From contig NZ_NEJH01000004.1 in the NCBI RefSeq assembly GCF_002113025.1, positions 434,001-498,000 on the forward strand: a stretch of 64,000 nt of DNA. The letters are read 5' to 3'. The notes under the pieces are model-generated. The model was given only the letters and a program-made list of their open reading frames with translations. It did not search any database and was not told where the DNA came from. Shown here one piece after another: positions 8,901 to 15,808 of this stretch; positions within the stretch are counted from its first letter, which is position 1; each line of letters starts with the position of its first letter. This DNA is from Pseudomonas sp. B28(2017). Lineage in GTDB: Bacteria; Pseudomonadota; Gammaproteobacteria; Pseudomonadales; Pseudomonadaceae. Made by a program: the position numbers and the translations under genes.

Positions 8901-9451
8901 GGGCCGAAAAAGGCCTCGGCCTGGGGCTGGCAATTGCCGACGGGTTATGTCGCGTACTCGGCCATACCTTGCGCGTTCGCTCCTGGCCGGGACGCGGTAG
9001 CGTGTTCAGCGTCAGCGTGCCGCTGGCCCGGGCGCAAACTGCAGCGCCGGTCAAAGTCGCCGAACTCAATGGCAAAATGCTCAATGGCGCGCAGGTGCTG
9101 TGTATCGACAACGAGGACAGCATCCTGATCGGCATGAACAGCCTGCTCAGCCGCTGGGGTTGCCAGGTCTGGACCGCGCGCAATCGCGAGGAGTGCGCAA
9201 CGCTGCTGGCCGAAGGCGTACGCCCGCAATTGGCGCTGGTGGATTACCACCTCGATCATGGCGAGACCGGAACCGATTTGATGGCCTGGTTGCGCACCCA
9301 GATGGGCGAGCCGGTTCCCGGGGTGGTTATCAGCGCCGATGGCCGGCCGGAGACGGTTGACCAGGTGCATGCCGCGGGACTGGACTATCTGGCCAAACCG
9401 GTGAAACCGGCAGCGTTGCGCGCGTTGTTGAGCCGGTATTTGCCGCTGTAG
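5981..9451 (+). CDS. Hybrid sensor histidine kinase with an N-terminal sodium/solute symporter domain
   Basis: A 1156-residue multidomain protein from ATG 5981, with GGAG five bases upstream; a TTG at 5966 is an unlikely alternative. Residues 1 to about 490 are a sodium:solute-symporter (SSS) domain with about 13 membrane segments. Residues about 640-760 form a PAS domain (NITQGISVVDQSLKLVAWNR), followed by a coiled-coil linker. The HisKA domain has AVSHDLMQPLN with phospho-acceptor His806; the ATPase domain has the N-box NFLTNAFRYG and G-boxes DRGPGIP and GLGLGLAI. A C-terminal receiver ends the protein, with Asp1088 in LVDYHLD. The architecture resembles the Pseudomonas SSS-hybrid kinases (CbrA and PA3271 types). 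No separate response regulator is adjacent, so its partner is elsewhere. The symporter part may sense or transport the signal. Confidence 0.93.
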   Translation: MSLSTGLIAAVALAYMAIMFAIAFYGDRRSAPLPPRVRAWVYSLSLAVYCTSWTFFGAVGQAAEQLWSFLPIYLGPILLLIGAPWVLQKMVMISKQENITSIADFIAARYGKSQPLAVVVALICLVGVLPYIALQLKGIVLGVNLLIGAGADAMGTRAQDTALIVSLVLALFTIVFGTRNLDATEHHRGMVLAIAFESLVKLFAFLAVGAFVTYGLYDGFDDLFDQAMLAPRLEQYWKETINWPSMVVQTGVAMMAIICLPRQFHVTVVENIDPQDLRLAKWVFPAYLALAALFVVPIALAGQMMLPSSVLPDSFVISLPLAQAHPALALLAFIGGASAATGMVIVASVALSTMVSNDMLLPWLLRRNNAERPFEVFRQWMLSVRRVSIVVILLLAYVSYRLLGSTASLATIGQIAFAAVTQLAPAMLGALYWKQANRRGVFAGLAAGTFLWFYTLILPIAALSLGLSLSTFPGLAWLHSNPLNLPITPLTQGVVLSLAGNFTLFAWVSVLSRTRVSEHWQAGRFIGQEISARPSARSMLAVQIDDLLQLAARFVGEERARQSFIRFAYRQGKGFNPNQNADGEWIAHTERLLAGVLGASSTRAVVKAAIEGREMQLEDVVRIADEASEVLQFNRALLQGAIENITQGISVVDQSLKLVAWNRRYLELFNYPDGLISVGRPIADIIRHNAERGLCGPGEAEVHVARRLHWMRQGRAHTSERLFPNGRVIELIGNPMPGGGFVMSFTDITAFREAEQALTEANEGLEQRVTERTHELSQLNVALTEAKGNAEAANQSKTRFLAAVSHDLMQPLNAARLFSAALSHQDEGLSGEAQKLVEHLDSSLRSAEDLISDLLDISRLENGKINPNRQPFTLNELFDTLGTEFKALAREQKLEFRVRGSALRVDSDIKLLRRILQNFLTNAFRYGKGPVLLGVRRHKEQLCLEVWDRGPGIPEDKQQVIFEEFKRLDSHQTRAEKGLGLGLAIADGLCRVLGHTLRVRSWPGRGSVFSVSVPLARAQTAAPVKVAELNGKMLNGAQVLCIDNEDSILIGMNSLLSRWGCQVWTARNREECATLLAEGVRPQLALVDYHLDHGETGTDLMAWLRTQMGEPVPGVVISADGRPETVDQVHAAGLDYLAKPVKPAALRALLSRYLPL

Positions 9452-9483
9452 GGCTTGCGCGATGTGGTGATGAGTCTGACGCC

Positions 9484-9590
9484 TTCGTCGGAACGCCGCC
9501 CGGAGCCGGCTCGCTCCCACAGGAGGCGGCGTTCACACACTATGTGATGCACCACAGTTTCTTGTGGGAGCGGGCCTGCCCGCGAAGCTT
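9484..9590. repeat. REPIN with extended left half
   Basis: Left half CGTCGGAACGCCGCCCGGAG followed by CCGGCTCGCTCCCACAGG; right half CTTGTGGGAGCGGGCCTGCC and CGCGAAG. The left half belongs to the variant REP group with the CGTCGGAACGCCGCC extension. It sits between two convergent genes. Confidence 0.85.
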
Positions 9591-9601
9591 TTGACTGGAA
9601 A

Positions 9602-11080
9602 CTACTCCGGCAGCTCTACCAACCCATCGACATCCGTCATCGCCCGCTCCAGCAAGTCCGCCGGCAGGCTCTTGCTCGCCCGTGCGCCCAGCAGCTTGAG
9701 TTGTTCACTGCGACTGACCAGATTGCCCCGTCCCTCTGTCAGCTTGTTGCGTGCCGAACTATAGGCCTTGTCCAGTTGCTGCAAGCGATTGCCGACCTCG
9801 TCCAGATCCTGGATGAACAGCACGAACTTGTCGTACAGCCACCCGGCCCGCTCGGCGATTTCCCGGGCATTCTGGCTCTGGCGCTCCTGTTTCCACAGGC
9901 TGTCGATGACGCGCAGGGTCGCCAGCAATGTGGTGGGGCTGACGATCACGATGTTGCGGTCGAACGCCTCCTGAAACAGCGTCGGCTCGGCCTGCAATGC
10001 GGCAGAAAACGCCGCCTCGATCGGCACGAAGAGCAACACGAAATCCAGGCTGTGCAAGCCATCGAGGCGCTTGTAATCCTTGCCGGCCAAGCCTTTGACG
10101 TGATTTCGCAACGACAGCACATGCTGCTTGATAGCGATCTGGCCGATGGCCTCGTCCTCAGCGGACACGTATTGTTGATAGGCCGTCAGGCTGACCTTGG
10201 AGTCGACCACCACCTGCTTGTCGCCCGGCAGATAAATGATCACGTCCGGCTGGAAGCGCTCGCCATCCGGTCCCTTGAGATTGACCTGAGTCTGGTACTC
10301 GCGGCCCTTCTCCAGCCCCGCATGCTCGAGCACGCGCTCAAGAATCAGTTCCCCCCAGTTGCCCTGGGTCTTCTGCCCTTTCAAGGCGCGGGTCAGGTTG
10401 GTGGCTTCATCGCTCAAGCGCAAATTCAGCTGCTGCAGCCGCTCCAGCTCCCTGGCCAGGGAGAAACGCTCACGAGCCTCGTTCTGATAGCTTTCCTCGA
10501 CACGCTTCTCGAAGGACTGGATGCGCTCCTTCAGCGGATCGAGCAACTGCCCCAGGCGCTGCTGACTGGTTTCGGCAAAACGCTGCTCGCGCTCATCGAA
10601 AATTTTCCCCGCCAGCTCTGCAAACTGCGCGCGCAACTCGTCCCGTGAACCTTGCAGGTCGTTGAGGCGTTGCTGATGACTGTCCTGTTGCTCGCGCAAT
10701 TCGGCGTTGAGCGAGGCGGCTTGGGCATCCAGACGGCGCAATTCGGCTTCTTTGCCAGCGCGTTCGATATTCCACGCATGGGCGGCGTCCCGGGCGTCGT
10801 CGCGCTCGATCTGCAGCAGTTCGACTTCACGACGCAGCGCAGCCAGATCAGCCTGTTTGGCGGCATTGGCCTGGGTCAGATCGCCGATTTCATCGCGGCT
10901 GGATTCAAGTTGCGCATTCAATCCGTCCTGCGCCAGTTGCGCCATGGCCAGGCGTTCTTGCAGCAGCGCAACGTCGGCTTGCGTGGTGCTGGCCCGACGC
11001 TGAAGTTGCCAGGCCAATACCAGCAACGGCAACCCAGCCGCTGCCAGCCCCAGCAATACGCTGGTCAAGTCCATTGCCAT
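9602..11080 (-). CDS. rmuC: RmuC-family DNA recombination protein
   Basis: A 492-residue protein. The ATG at 11080 is favoured because AGGAG lies five bases upstream. A single N-terminal membrane segment (LLGLAAAGLPLLVLAW) is followed by a long coiled coil, about residues 25-220, rich in Gln, Glu, Arg and Leu. The C-terminal half is the RmuC domain, with a nuclease-like core in which YLPGDKQVVVDSKVSLTAY supplies the Asp and Ser-Lys pair of a PD-(D/E)XK fold. RmuC limits recombination between inverted repeats in E. coli and is thought to be a membrane-anchored nuclease. The assignment is strong; the nuclease activity is inferred from the fold. Confidence 0.93.
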   Translation of the reverse strand: MAMDLTSVLLGLAAAGLPLLVLAWQLQRRASTTQADVALLQERLAMAQLAQDGLNAQLESSRDEIGDLTQANAAKQADLAALRREVELLQIERDDARDAAHAWNIERAGKEAELRRLDAQAASLNAELREQQDSHQQRLNDLQGSRDELRAQFAELAGKIFDEREQRFAETSQQRLGQLLDPLKERIQSFEKRVEESYQNEARERFSLARELERLQQLNLRLSDEATNLTRALKGQKTQGNWGELILERVLEHAGLEKGREYQTQVNLKGPDGERFQPDVIIYLPGDKQVVVDSKVSLTAYQQYVSAEDEAIGQIAIKQHVLSLRNHVKGLAGKDYKRLDGLHSLDFVLLFVPIEAAFSAALQAEPTLFQEAFDRNIVIVSPTTLLATLRVIDSLWKQERQSQNAREIAERAGWLYDKFVLFIQDLDEVGNRLQQLDKAYSSARNKLTEGRGNLVSRSEQLKLLGARASKSLPADLLERAMTDVDGLVELPE

Positions 11081-11141
11081 AGCCACTCCTGCCATTCGGA
11101 TAAAGCCTGAAGGTTAACCAAGGCGCCTGATATTGGACAGC

Positions 11142-11465
11142 TCAGTCTTCGATCAGCCCCAGTTCCTGTTGAGCGCGGCGATCGCCTGCCCGAGCGGCCT
11201 GACGCAGCAGGTCCTGACCGATCCGCCGGTCCCGGGCATTCCCGCATTCCCGGCACATCAACTGGCCAAGGCGACTTTGCGCAGCCACCACGCCTTCACG
11301 GGCCGGCTGCTTGAGCAGACGTCCGGCGATGTGTTTGACGTTACGGTTTTCGCCCAGATGCGGACTGTCCAACAGCCACTCTGCCACGCGCATGGAAAAG
11401 CGTTTGGTAGGGGCAACAGAGGGTGATGTGGAGGAAGAGGAAACAGGGGCTGAGCGAAACTTCAT
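11142..11465 (-). CDS. Small Sel1-repeat-like protein
   Basis: A 107-residue protein from ATG 11465 (MKFRSAPVSS). The N-terminal 25 residues are Ser/Pro-rich and look disordered. From about residue 30 there are two or three helical hairpins of Sel1/TPR type, for example AQSRLGQLMCRECGNARDRR and LLRQAARAGDRRAQQELGL. Sel1 repeats mediate protein-protein contacts. No strong ribosome site precedes this ATG, and the in-frame codons upstream (to 11573) are Cys/Lys/Arg-rich and unlike a real N-terminus. It follows rmuC in the opposite-to-transcription direction on the same strand, so it is transcribed before it. Confidence 0.7.
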   Translation of the reverse strand: MKFRSAPVSSSSTSPSVAPTKRFSMRVAEWLLDSPHLGENRNVKHIAGRLLKQPAREGVVAAQSRLGQLMCRECGNARDRRIGQDLLRQAARAGDRRAQQELGLIED

Positions 11466-12467
11466 AAAGCACTGTGGGGCAGATCGGAAGGCGCGCAACT
11501 TTACTCTCTTTTTCTTACAGGTAAAGCTGAAAATATCCCGGCACGCCCGTCCTAGAGCAAGCGCTCGGGACAATCCACAGAAGCTGTGGATAACTCAGTG
11601 GACAACCGCCCTTGAACTCGCTCAAAGCCCTATGGAATGGGGCTCGCAGTCAAACTGACGATTTTTTCACCAGTAAAAAAAAGCGATGTTTTTCATTGAC
11701 TTAAATTTTGGTTACAGGCAGCTATTGCGCTTGAACATGAGATGACAGCGGGGTGACAGACTGCGCAACTAATGTGCACAAGTGCCTTTGCGACGGTTAT
11801 ATCGATGCACTTTTTCGGCGTGTTTTTTGTCATTCCTGGGGATAAACCCTGGCAAGCCCGGTATTTAGACAGCTGTGCTGCTACAAACTTCGATGACCGG
11901 TGGTCGGATTCTGTCCGGATAAAGGGCGTATCGATCGCAGGCAGCGCAGCTTTATGCACACCTCTACAGGGCAATACGGCCCGCTCAGGCATCCGCCGGT
12001 TTTTTTCGTTAGCACACTTCCCTTAACCAGTTCAATCCGTTAGTATCCACGGCGTTAGTACCAAGCTGAAAGTCAATTCTGGTCGAACAAATCCCCCCGG
12101 TCAGCCTTCTCGACGGAAGCCTCCACCGAACAAGCGGGATCGACCACCTCGATGGTTTCCAGGTAAATCTTGCGCCAACACAACCTTTGAATCGAAAGCA
12201 AAGGCTGTTGTTCCGCCCGCTTACTCTGCTCGAACCAACCTGCAAATTGATCAGGATCTTCACCCCGGGCCCAGAACCTTTGCCCTTGATGTGTTGCCTG
12301 CCCTCCTAAGTACCTACCTGCCAGCCCAAGCGCGCCAACTTGTCAGCGCTTCAAACTGGCTGCTTTGTTCCAGTCGGGTTCTTCGTTCGGTCAATGGTGA
12401 TCGACGTTACTGGAACGTTTTAACGTTGCACGGTTCTTATCCGTGTCATTTGTAGGAACACCCAATA
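11466..12467. other. Long gap with no convincing gene
   Basis: About 1 kb in which I see no supported coding region on either strand. The open frames present (for example minus strand 11693-11992 and 12009-12263) have Cys/Arg/Ser-rich, non-periodic translations. The stretch 11655-11730 is clearly AT-rich. Near the right end, three ACGTT motifs at about 12404-12426 precede the 74-residue gene and may belong to its promoter. An unrecognised small RNA or a decayed insertion is possible. Confidence 0.6.
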
Positions 12468-12692
12468 ATGTCTACTCAAATCCAGACCCAGGATGCCATT
12501 CGCACCCTAACCAACGCTTTTGCACCAATGAACTGCCTGATCATGGCGGCTCGCAAAGGCTGCTTCAGCTTCACCCTGGTCAACGAACACGGCATCGCTC
12601 GTCACAGCGAACGCCTGTACCCCGATCAATACTCCAGCGCCGAGCCGCTGCAGGCCGTGATCGAGCGTACTCGTCAGGCACTGGTTGCCTGA
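12468..12692 (+). CDS. Small conserved-looking protein of unknown function
   Basis: A 74-residue protein from ATG 12468, preceded by AGGA about ten bases upstream. It has mixed hydrophobic and polar composition, no signal peptide and no membrane helix; a central segment CLIMAARKGCFSFTLVNEHG could be a beta-hairpin. I do not recognise a family. It is probably a genuine gene because it has a long well-separated upstream region, an acceptable ribosome site, normal codon use and a strong terminator 25 bases after its stop. It appears monocistronic. Confidence 0.75.
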   Translation: MSTQIQTQDAIRTLTNAFAPMNCLIMAARKGCFSFTLVNEHGIARHSERLYPDQYSSAEPLQAVIERTRQALVA

Positions 12693-12717
12693 AACGCCAG
12701 AAAGGCTGAAAACCCAG

Positions 12718-12748
12718 AAAGCCCTGCCCGAAAAGCAGGGCTTTTTAT
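12718..12748 (+). terminator. Rho-independent terminator
   Basis: AAAGCCCTGC and GCAGGGCTTT form a ten-base-pair perfect stem with a seven-base loop, followed by a short run of T. It ends the transcript of the 74-residue gene. Confidence 0.9.
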
Positions 12749-12967
12749 TGCCCGATGTTTTCCTCCCCTCGCACCACGACTAAGCACGATCCGATATAAC
12801 GGTTATAACTGTTCGCTGGAAATATTTTAAAAACAGTCCTTTACAGCGCGAATATGACACTACACTTCAACTCAAGCGGCCTGACCCGCTTGCGGCGAGC
12901 CTGAGCCGATTCACAGCTGCCAAGCCCCCTTCAGGTATCGCCGTCCAATTCAGGTTTCGAGGGTTTT

Positions 12968-13450
12968 ATGGGTATCGCTGCCAGCGAACTGTGCCGTTAT
13001 GTGATTCGTCCGACATTGATTTATCTCGGACAACATAGCGCTACTGCCGAATCCCTGCTGCTGGGCATTGCCGCCAGCCAGTCCGCGCTCGGTTCCGCCC
13101 TGCATGACCGCCGTGGGCACGGCCTGTACCGCATCGCCGAGCCCCGCCACCAAGCCCTTTGGGACCATTACCTGGCCCTTGATCCAGAACGTGCGAGCCT
13201 GGTCCGCGGCCTGGCCAGTCAGCATGCGTTTCTGAGTGGCCCGCACCTCGAATTGACCGTCAACCTGCGTTACGCCACAGCCATCGCCTGGCTGCTGGTG
13301 GAAGAACAGAATACCCCCCTCCCCGCCCCCGATGATTTGTTGGGTATGGCCAGAATCTGGCGCCAGACATTTCAGCCTCAGGGGCGTCTGCGTGATTTCA
13401 CCTGCGCCTGGCAAACCTGTGTTTCACCGCTGAATCAGGTAGCCTGCTGA
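12968..13450 (+). CDS. Stand-alone protein resembling a phage-encoded, lysozyme-like family
   Basis: A 160-residue soluble protein without signal peptide. Its layout (VIRPTL, LLLGIAASQSALG, GLYRI, HQALWDHYLAL, NLRYATAIAWLL, MARIWRQTFQP) follows a family I recall from tailed phages and prophages, where the matching positions read as a LLLGTAxQES segment, a GxYQIE segment, DIWxNYL, LxYATAxARxxY and LARYWKxxYN. In the phage versions the ES segment resembles the catalytic Glu motif of goose-type lysozymes. Here that Glu is replaced (SQS), so enzymatic activity is doubtful. No other phage genes are nearby. It lies directly before the FadL-type porin gene. Family placement is from memory and moderately certain; function is unknown. 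Confidence 0.6.
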   Translation: MGIAASELCRYVIRPTLIYLGQHSATAESLLLGIAASQSALGSALHDRRGHGLYRIAEPRHQALWDHYLALDPERASLVRGLASQHAFLSGPHLELTVNLRYATAIAWLLVEEQNTPLPAPDDLLGMARIWRQTFQPQGRLRDFTCAWQTCVSPLNQVAC

Positions 13451-13542
13451 CACATCTGGATCCAAAGATCGCGCAACACGCCGCGATTCTGGTCGGATTG
13501 TCCTACAAAACCGCTCTAAATCAAGGAATACAGCCTATGGCG

Positions 13543-13575
13543 CCGGGACGAAAATGTTGGTAATTTTCGCCCCGG
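13543..13575 (+). promoter_or_regulatory. Stem-loop in the leader of the FadL-type porin gene
   Basis: CCGGGACGAAAAT (13543-13555) and ATTTTCGCCCCGG (13563-13575) pair at 12 of 13 positions around a seven-base loop. The stem ends eight bases before the AGGAG ribosome site of the gene at 13597. No T-run follows, so it is not an ordinary terminator. It may be an operator dyad, a translational control element or an mRNA stabiliser. Confidence 0.6.
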
Positions 13576-13596
13576 TGATCACCAGGAGTTCTAATA

Positions 13597-14868
13597 ATGA
13601 AAAAAGTAATGCTCAAAACCACCCTCAGTCTCGCCGTTGCCATGGCATCCACCCAGATTTTCGCAAGTGGCTTTGCCCTCAACGAACAAAGCATCAGCGG
13701 GATGGGTACAGGTTTTGCCGGGCGATCTTCCTCTGCCGACGACGCATCCACTATTTTTGGCAACCCTGCCGGCATGTCTCGCCTCAAGCGTGAACAAGTG
13801 ACCGGCGGTGTTGCATTTATCGACGCGCACACCGACATCAGCGATGCCAGCTCCCGTCCAAACGGCGGCACCAACAAGGGTGACATGGTCCCCTTCATGG
13901 GCGTGCCGATGGGCTATTACGTCAAGCCAATCGATGACCAGTGGGCGGTCGGATTCGGCGTCTACGCGCCGTTCGGTTTGGTGACTGATTACGAGAACGG
14001 CTTTGCCGGTCGTTACTTCGGCAGCAAGAGCGAAGTCAAGATCATCACCCTGCAACCGACTGTCAGCTACGCCTTCAACGACAAGGTTTCCATCGGTTTC
14101 GGCCCGACCATCAACCGCGTTGACGGCACCCTGGAATCGAACCTGTCGATCACCCAGGCCGCGCCAGACGGCAAGGTCAAGATCGAAGGCGACGACACCG
14201 CGCTGGGCTACAACATCGGCGTGCTGGTTCAAGCCACCGACAGCACTCGCGTCGGCCTGACCTACCACTCGAAAGTGAAGTACAAGATCGAGGGCAGCAC
14301 CAAGGTCAACTACAACGTGCTGGGCCTGATCGGCCAGAACCCGAACCAGAAATACGATGCTTCGCTGGACCTGACCACCCCTGAATCGGTGGACCTCTCG
14401 GTCACTCACCAGCTCGACGACAAGTGGACTCTGTACGCAGGCAGCACCTGGACCCGCTGGAGCCGCCTGAAAGACATCACCGTTGAAAACACAGGTGTTC
14501 CGGCTGTTCTGAACGGCCAGTTCGGCACCATCACCGAAGAACAGAACTGGCACGACACCTGGGCTCACGCCATCGGCGCGTCCTACCAGTTGAACAAGCA
14601 ATGGGTACTGCGTACCGGTCTGTCCGTTGACCAGGCACCGACCAACAACGTTAACCGTTCCCCACGCATCCCGACTGGCGATCGCAAGATTTTCAGCGTG
14701 GGCGCCGGCTGGAGCCCGACCGACGACCTGACCATCGACCTGGCGTATTCGTACCTGCACGAAGAGTCGGTCAAGATCAACAACAGCAACAACCGTGGCC
14801 AGAGCTACAACGCCGAGTATGAAAACTACGCGAACGGTTTCGGCCTTGGCGCGACCTACCGCTTCTGA
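13597..14868 (+). CDS. FadL/TodX-family outer membrane transporter
   Basis: A 423-residue outer-membrane protein. It has a signal peptide ending at about IFASG (residue 24) and a mature N-terminus GFALNEQSISGMGTGFAG, the FadL hatch region with the SISGMGTGFAGRSS signature; NPAG follows. The remainder alternates polar and hydrophobic residues as expected for a 14-stranded beta-barrel, and it ends in an aromatic residue (TYRF), the usual barrel-assembly signal. FadL proteins import long-chain fatty acids or other hydrophobic compounds. AGGAG lies before the ATG, a stem-loop lies in the leader and a strong terminator follows. Confidence 0.93.
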   Translation: MKKVMLKTTLSLAVAMASTQIFASGFALNEQSISGMGTGFAGRSSSADDASTIFGNPAGMSRLKREQVTGGVAFIDAHTDISDASSRPNGGTNKGDMVPFMGVPMGYYVKPIDDQWAVGFGVYAPFGLVTDYENGFAGRYFGSKSEVKIITLQPTVSYAFNDKVSIGFGPTINRVDGTLESNLSITQAAPDGKVKIEGDDTALGYNIGVLVQATDSTRVGLTYHSKVKYKIEGSTKVNYNVLGLIGQNPNQKYDASLDLTTPESVDLSVTHQLDDKWTLYAGSTWTRWSRLKDITVENTGVPAVLNGQFGTITEEQNWHDTWAHAIGASYQLNKQWVLRTGLSVDQAPTNNVNRSPRIPTGDRKIFSVGAGWSPTDDLTIDLAYSYLHEESVKINNSNNRGQSYNAEYENYANGFGLGATYRF

Positions 14869-14908
14869 TGATTCCCGGCGAGCCTGAACCGCTCGCCATC
14901 CGAATCAA

Positions 14909-14946
14909 AAAAGCCCCGCTCTCCTCACGGAGGCGGGGCTTTTCAT
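14909..14946 (+). terminator. Rho-independent terminator
   Basis: AAAAGCCCCGC and GCGGGGCTTTT form an eleven-base-pair perfect stem 40 bases after the porin stop codon. Confidence 0.9.
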
Positions 14947-14948
14947 TT

Positions 14949-15048
14949 GCAGGAGCGAGCCTGCTCGCGATGGACGCGAACAATGACGCGTGCTTTCAGG
15001 ATGTACGAGACGCCTTGAGGTTTTCGCGAACAGGCTCGCTCCTACAGG
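14949..15048. repeat. REPIN (diverged, CCTACAGG form)
   Basis: Left half GCAGGAGCGAGCCTGCTCGC and right half TTCGCGAACAGGCTCGCTCC with CTACAGG are in inverted orientation about 50 bases apart. It fills the space between the convergent porin and peroxidase genes. Confidence 0.85.
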
Positions 15049-15615
15049 TCAGGGGGTGGAAGCGAGCGGTGGCGAAGCCAGGGCTTTTTCCACCGCAGCG
15101 ATGAACTCGGGATCATCCGGCTTGGTCAGGCTGGAGAAACTGGCGATCACCTTGCCTTGGCGATCCACCACATACTTGTAGAAATTCCACTTCGGCGCGC
15201 TGGTTTGACTGGCGAGGACCTTGAACAAATGCGTCGCATCATCGCCACGAACCTTTTGCGGTTCAGTCATGGTGAAGGTCACGCCGTAGTTGGCATAGCA
15301 GACTTTCGCAGTTTCGGCGCTGTCCCTGGACTCCTGCTTGAAATCGTTGGACGGCACACCCAATATTTCCAGCCCTTGCCCCTTGTAGCGCTGATTGAGC
15401 GCCTCAAGGCCCTCGAACTGCGGGGCGAAGCCGCAGAAGCTCGCGGTGTTGACCACCACCAGCGGTTTGCCGGCGTACCGCTGACACAGGTCGATGGACT
15501 CCTTGGCCCTTAACTTCGGCAGCGAGCCCTGCAGCACCTCAGGACAATCAGCGGCCCAGGTCAGTCCGGACAACGCCATCAGCAACGCGGGAACAACACA
15601 CCAGCGCTTGAGCAT
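15049..15615 (-). CDS. Exported glutathione-peroxidase-like protein
   Basis: A 188-residue protein from ATG 15615 ([12 protein letters not shown]). A signal peptide ending at TWAADC makes this a periplasmic form, whereas common bacterial glutathione peroxidases are cytoplasmic. Peroxidatic Cys61 lies in [19 protein letters not shown], and the catalytic-tetrad Trp-Asn pair is in [15 protein letters not shown]. The usual Gln loop (FPCNQFG) reads [10 protein letters not shown]. These proteins reduce hydroperoxides with thioredoxin or glutathione; in the periplasm the electron source is an open question. It may have its own promoter in the short gap next to the tiny gene at 15686. Confidence 0.88.
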   Translation of the reverse strand: MLKRWCVVPALLMALSGLTWAADCPEVLQGSLPKLRAKESIDLCQRYAGKPLVVVNTASFCGFAPQFEGLEALNQRYKGQGLEILGVPSNDFKQESRDSAETAKVCYANYGVTFTMTEPQKVRGDDATHLFKVLASQTSAPKWNFYKYVVDRQGKVIASFSSLTKPDDPEFIAAVEKALASPPLASTP

Positions 15616-15685
15616 CTCGAGCGTCCTTGAGCATTCGTCAAAATTCGACGTTACTCGCCATCCCCGCACGCTAGCAAGCCTGCTG

Positions 15686-15808
15686 CTAGCAAATGCTCAT
15701 GCCCAACTGCAAAAGCGCCAGCCCACCCTGATGCCAGCCCCACCACACCCCGGCGAGCAGCAATGCGCAGACGGCAAGTATCGTGATCCGTGGCCAAAGG
15801 CTGTTCAT
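15686..15808 (-). CDS. 40-residue predicted membrane protein, translationally coupled to the MFS gene
   Basis: Its ATG at 15808 overlaps the MFS stop codon as ATGA, the usual sign of translational coupling. The product is one hydrophobic segment ([18 protein letters not shown]) flanked by Asn/Arg at the N-terminus and an amphipathic tail ending LGMSIC, so it should be a single-pass inner-membrane peptide. It is too short for most gene finders. No family is recognised. It could be a small accessory subunit of the transporter. The overlap and hydrophobicity support a real gene, but conservation was not checked. Confidence 0.6.
   Translation of the reverse strand: MNSLWPRITILAVCALLLAGVWWGWHQGGLALLQLGMSIC

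Noticed and set aside
11693..12263. Minus-strand frames of 99 and 84 codons in the long gap
   Set aside because: Cys/Ser/Arg-rich, no ribosome site, no recognisable motif. Kept only as an unexplained region.
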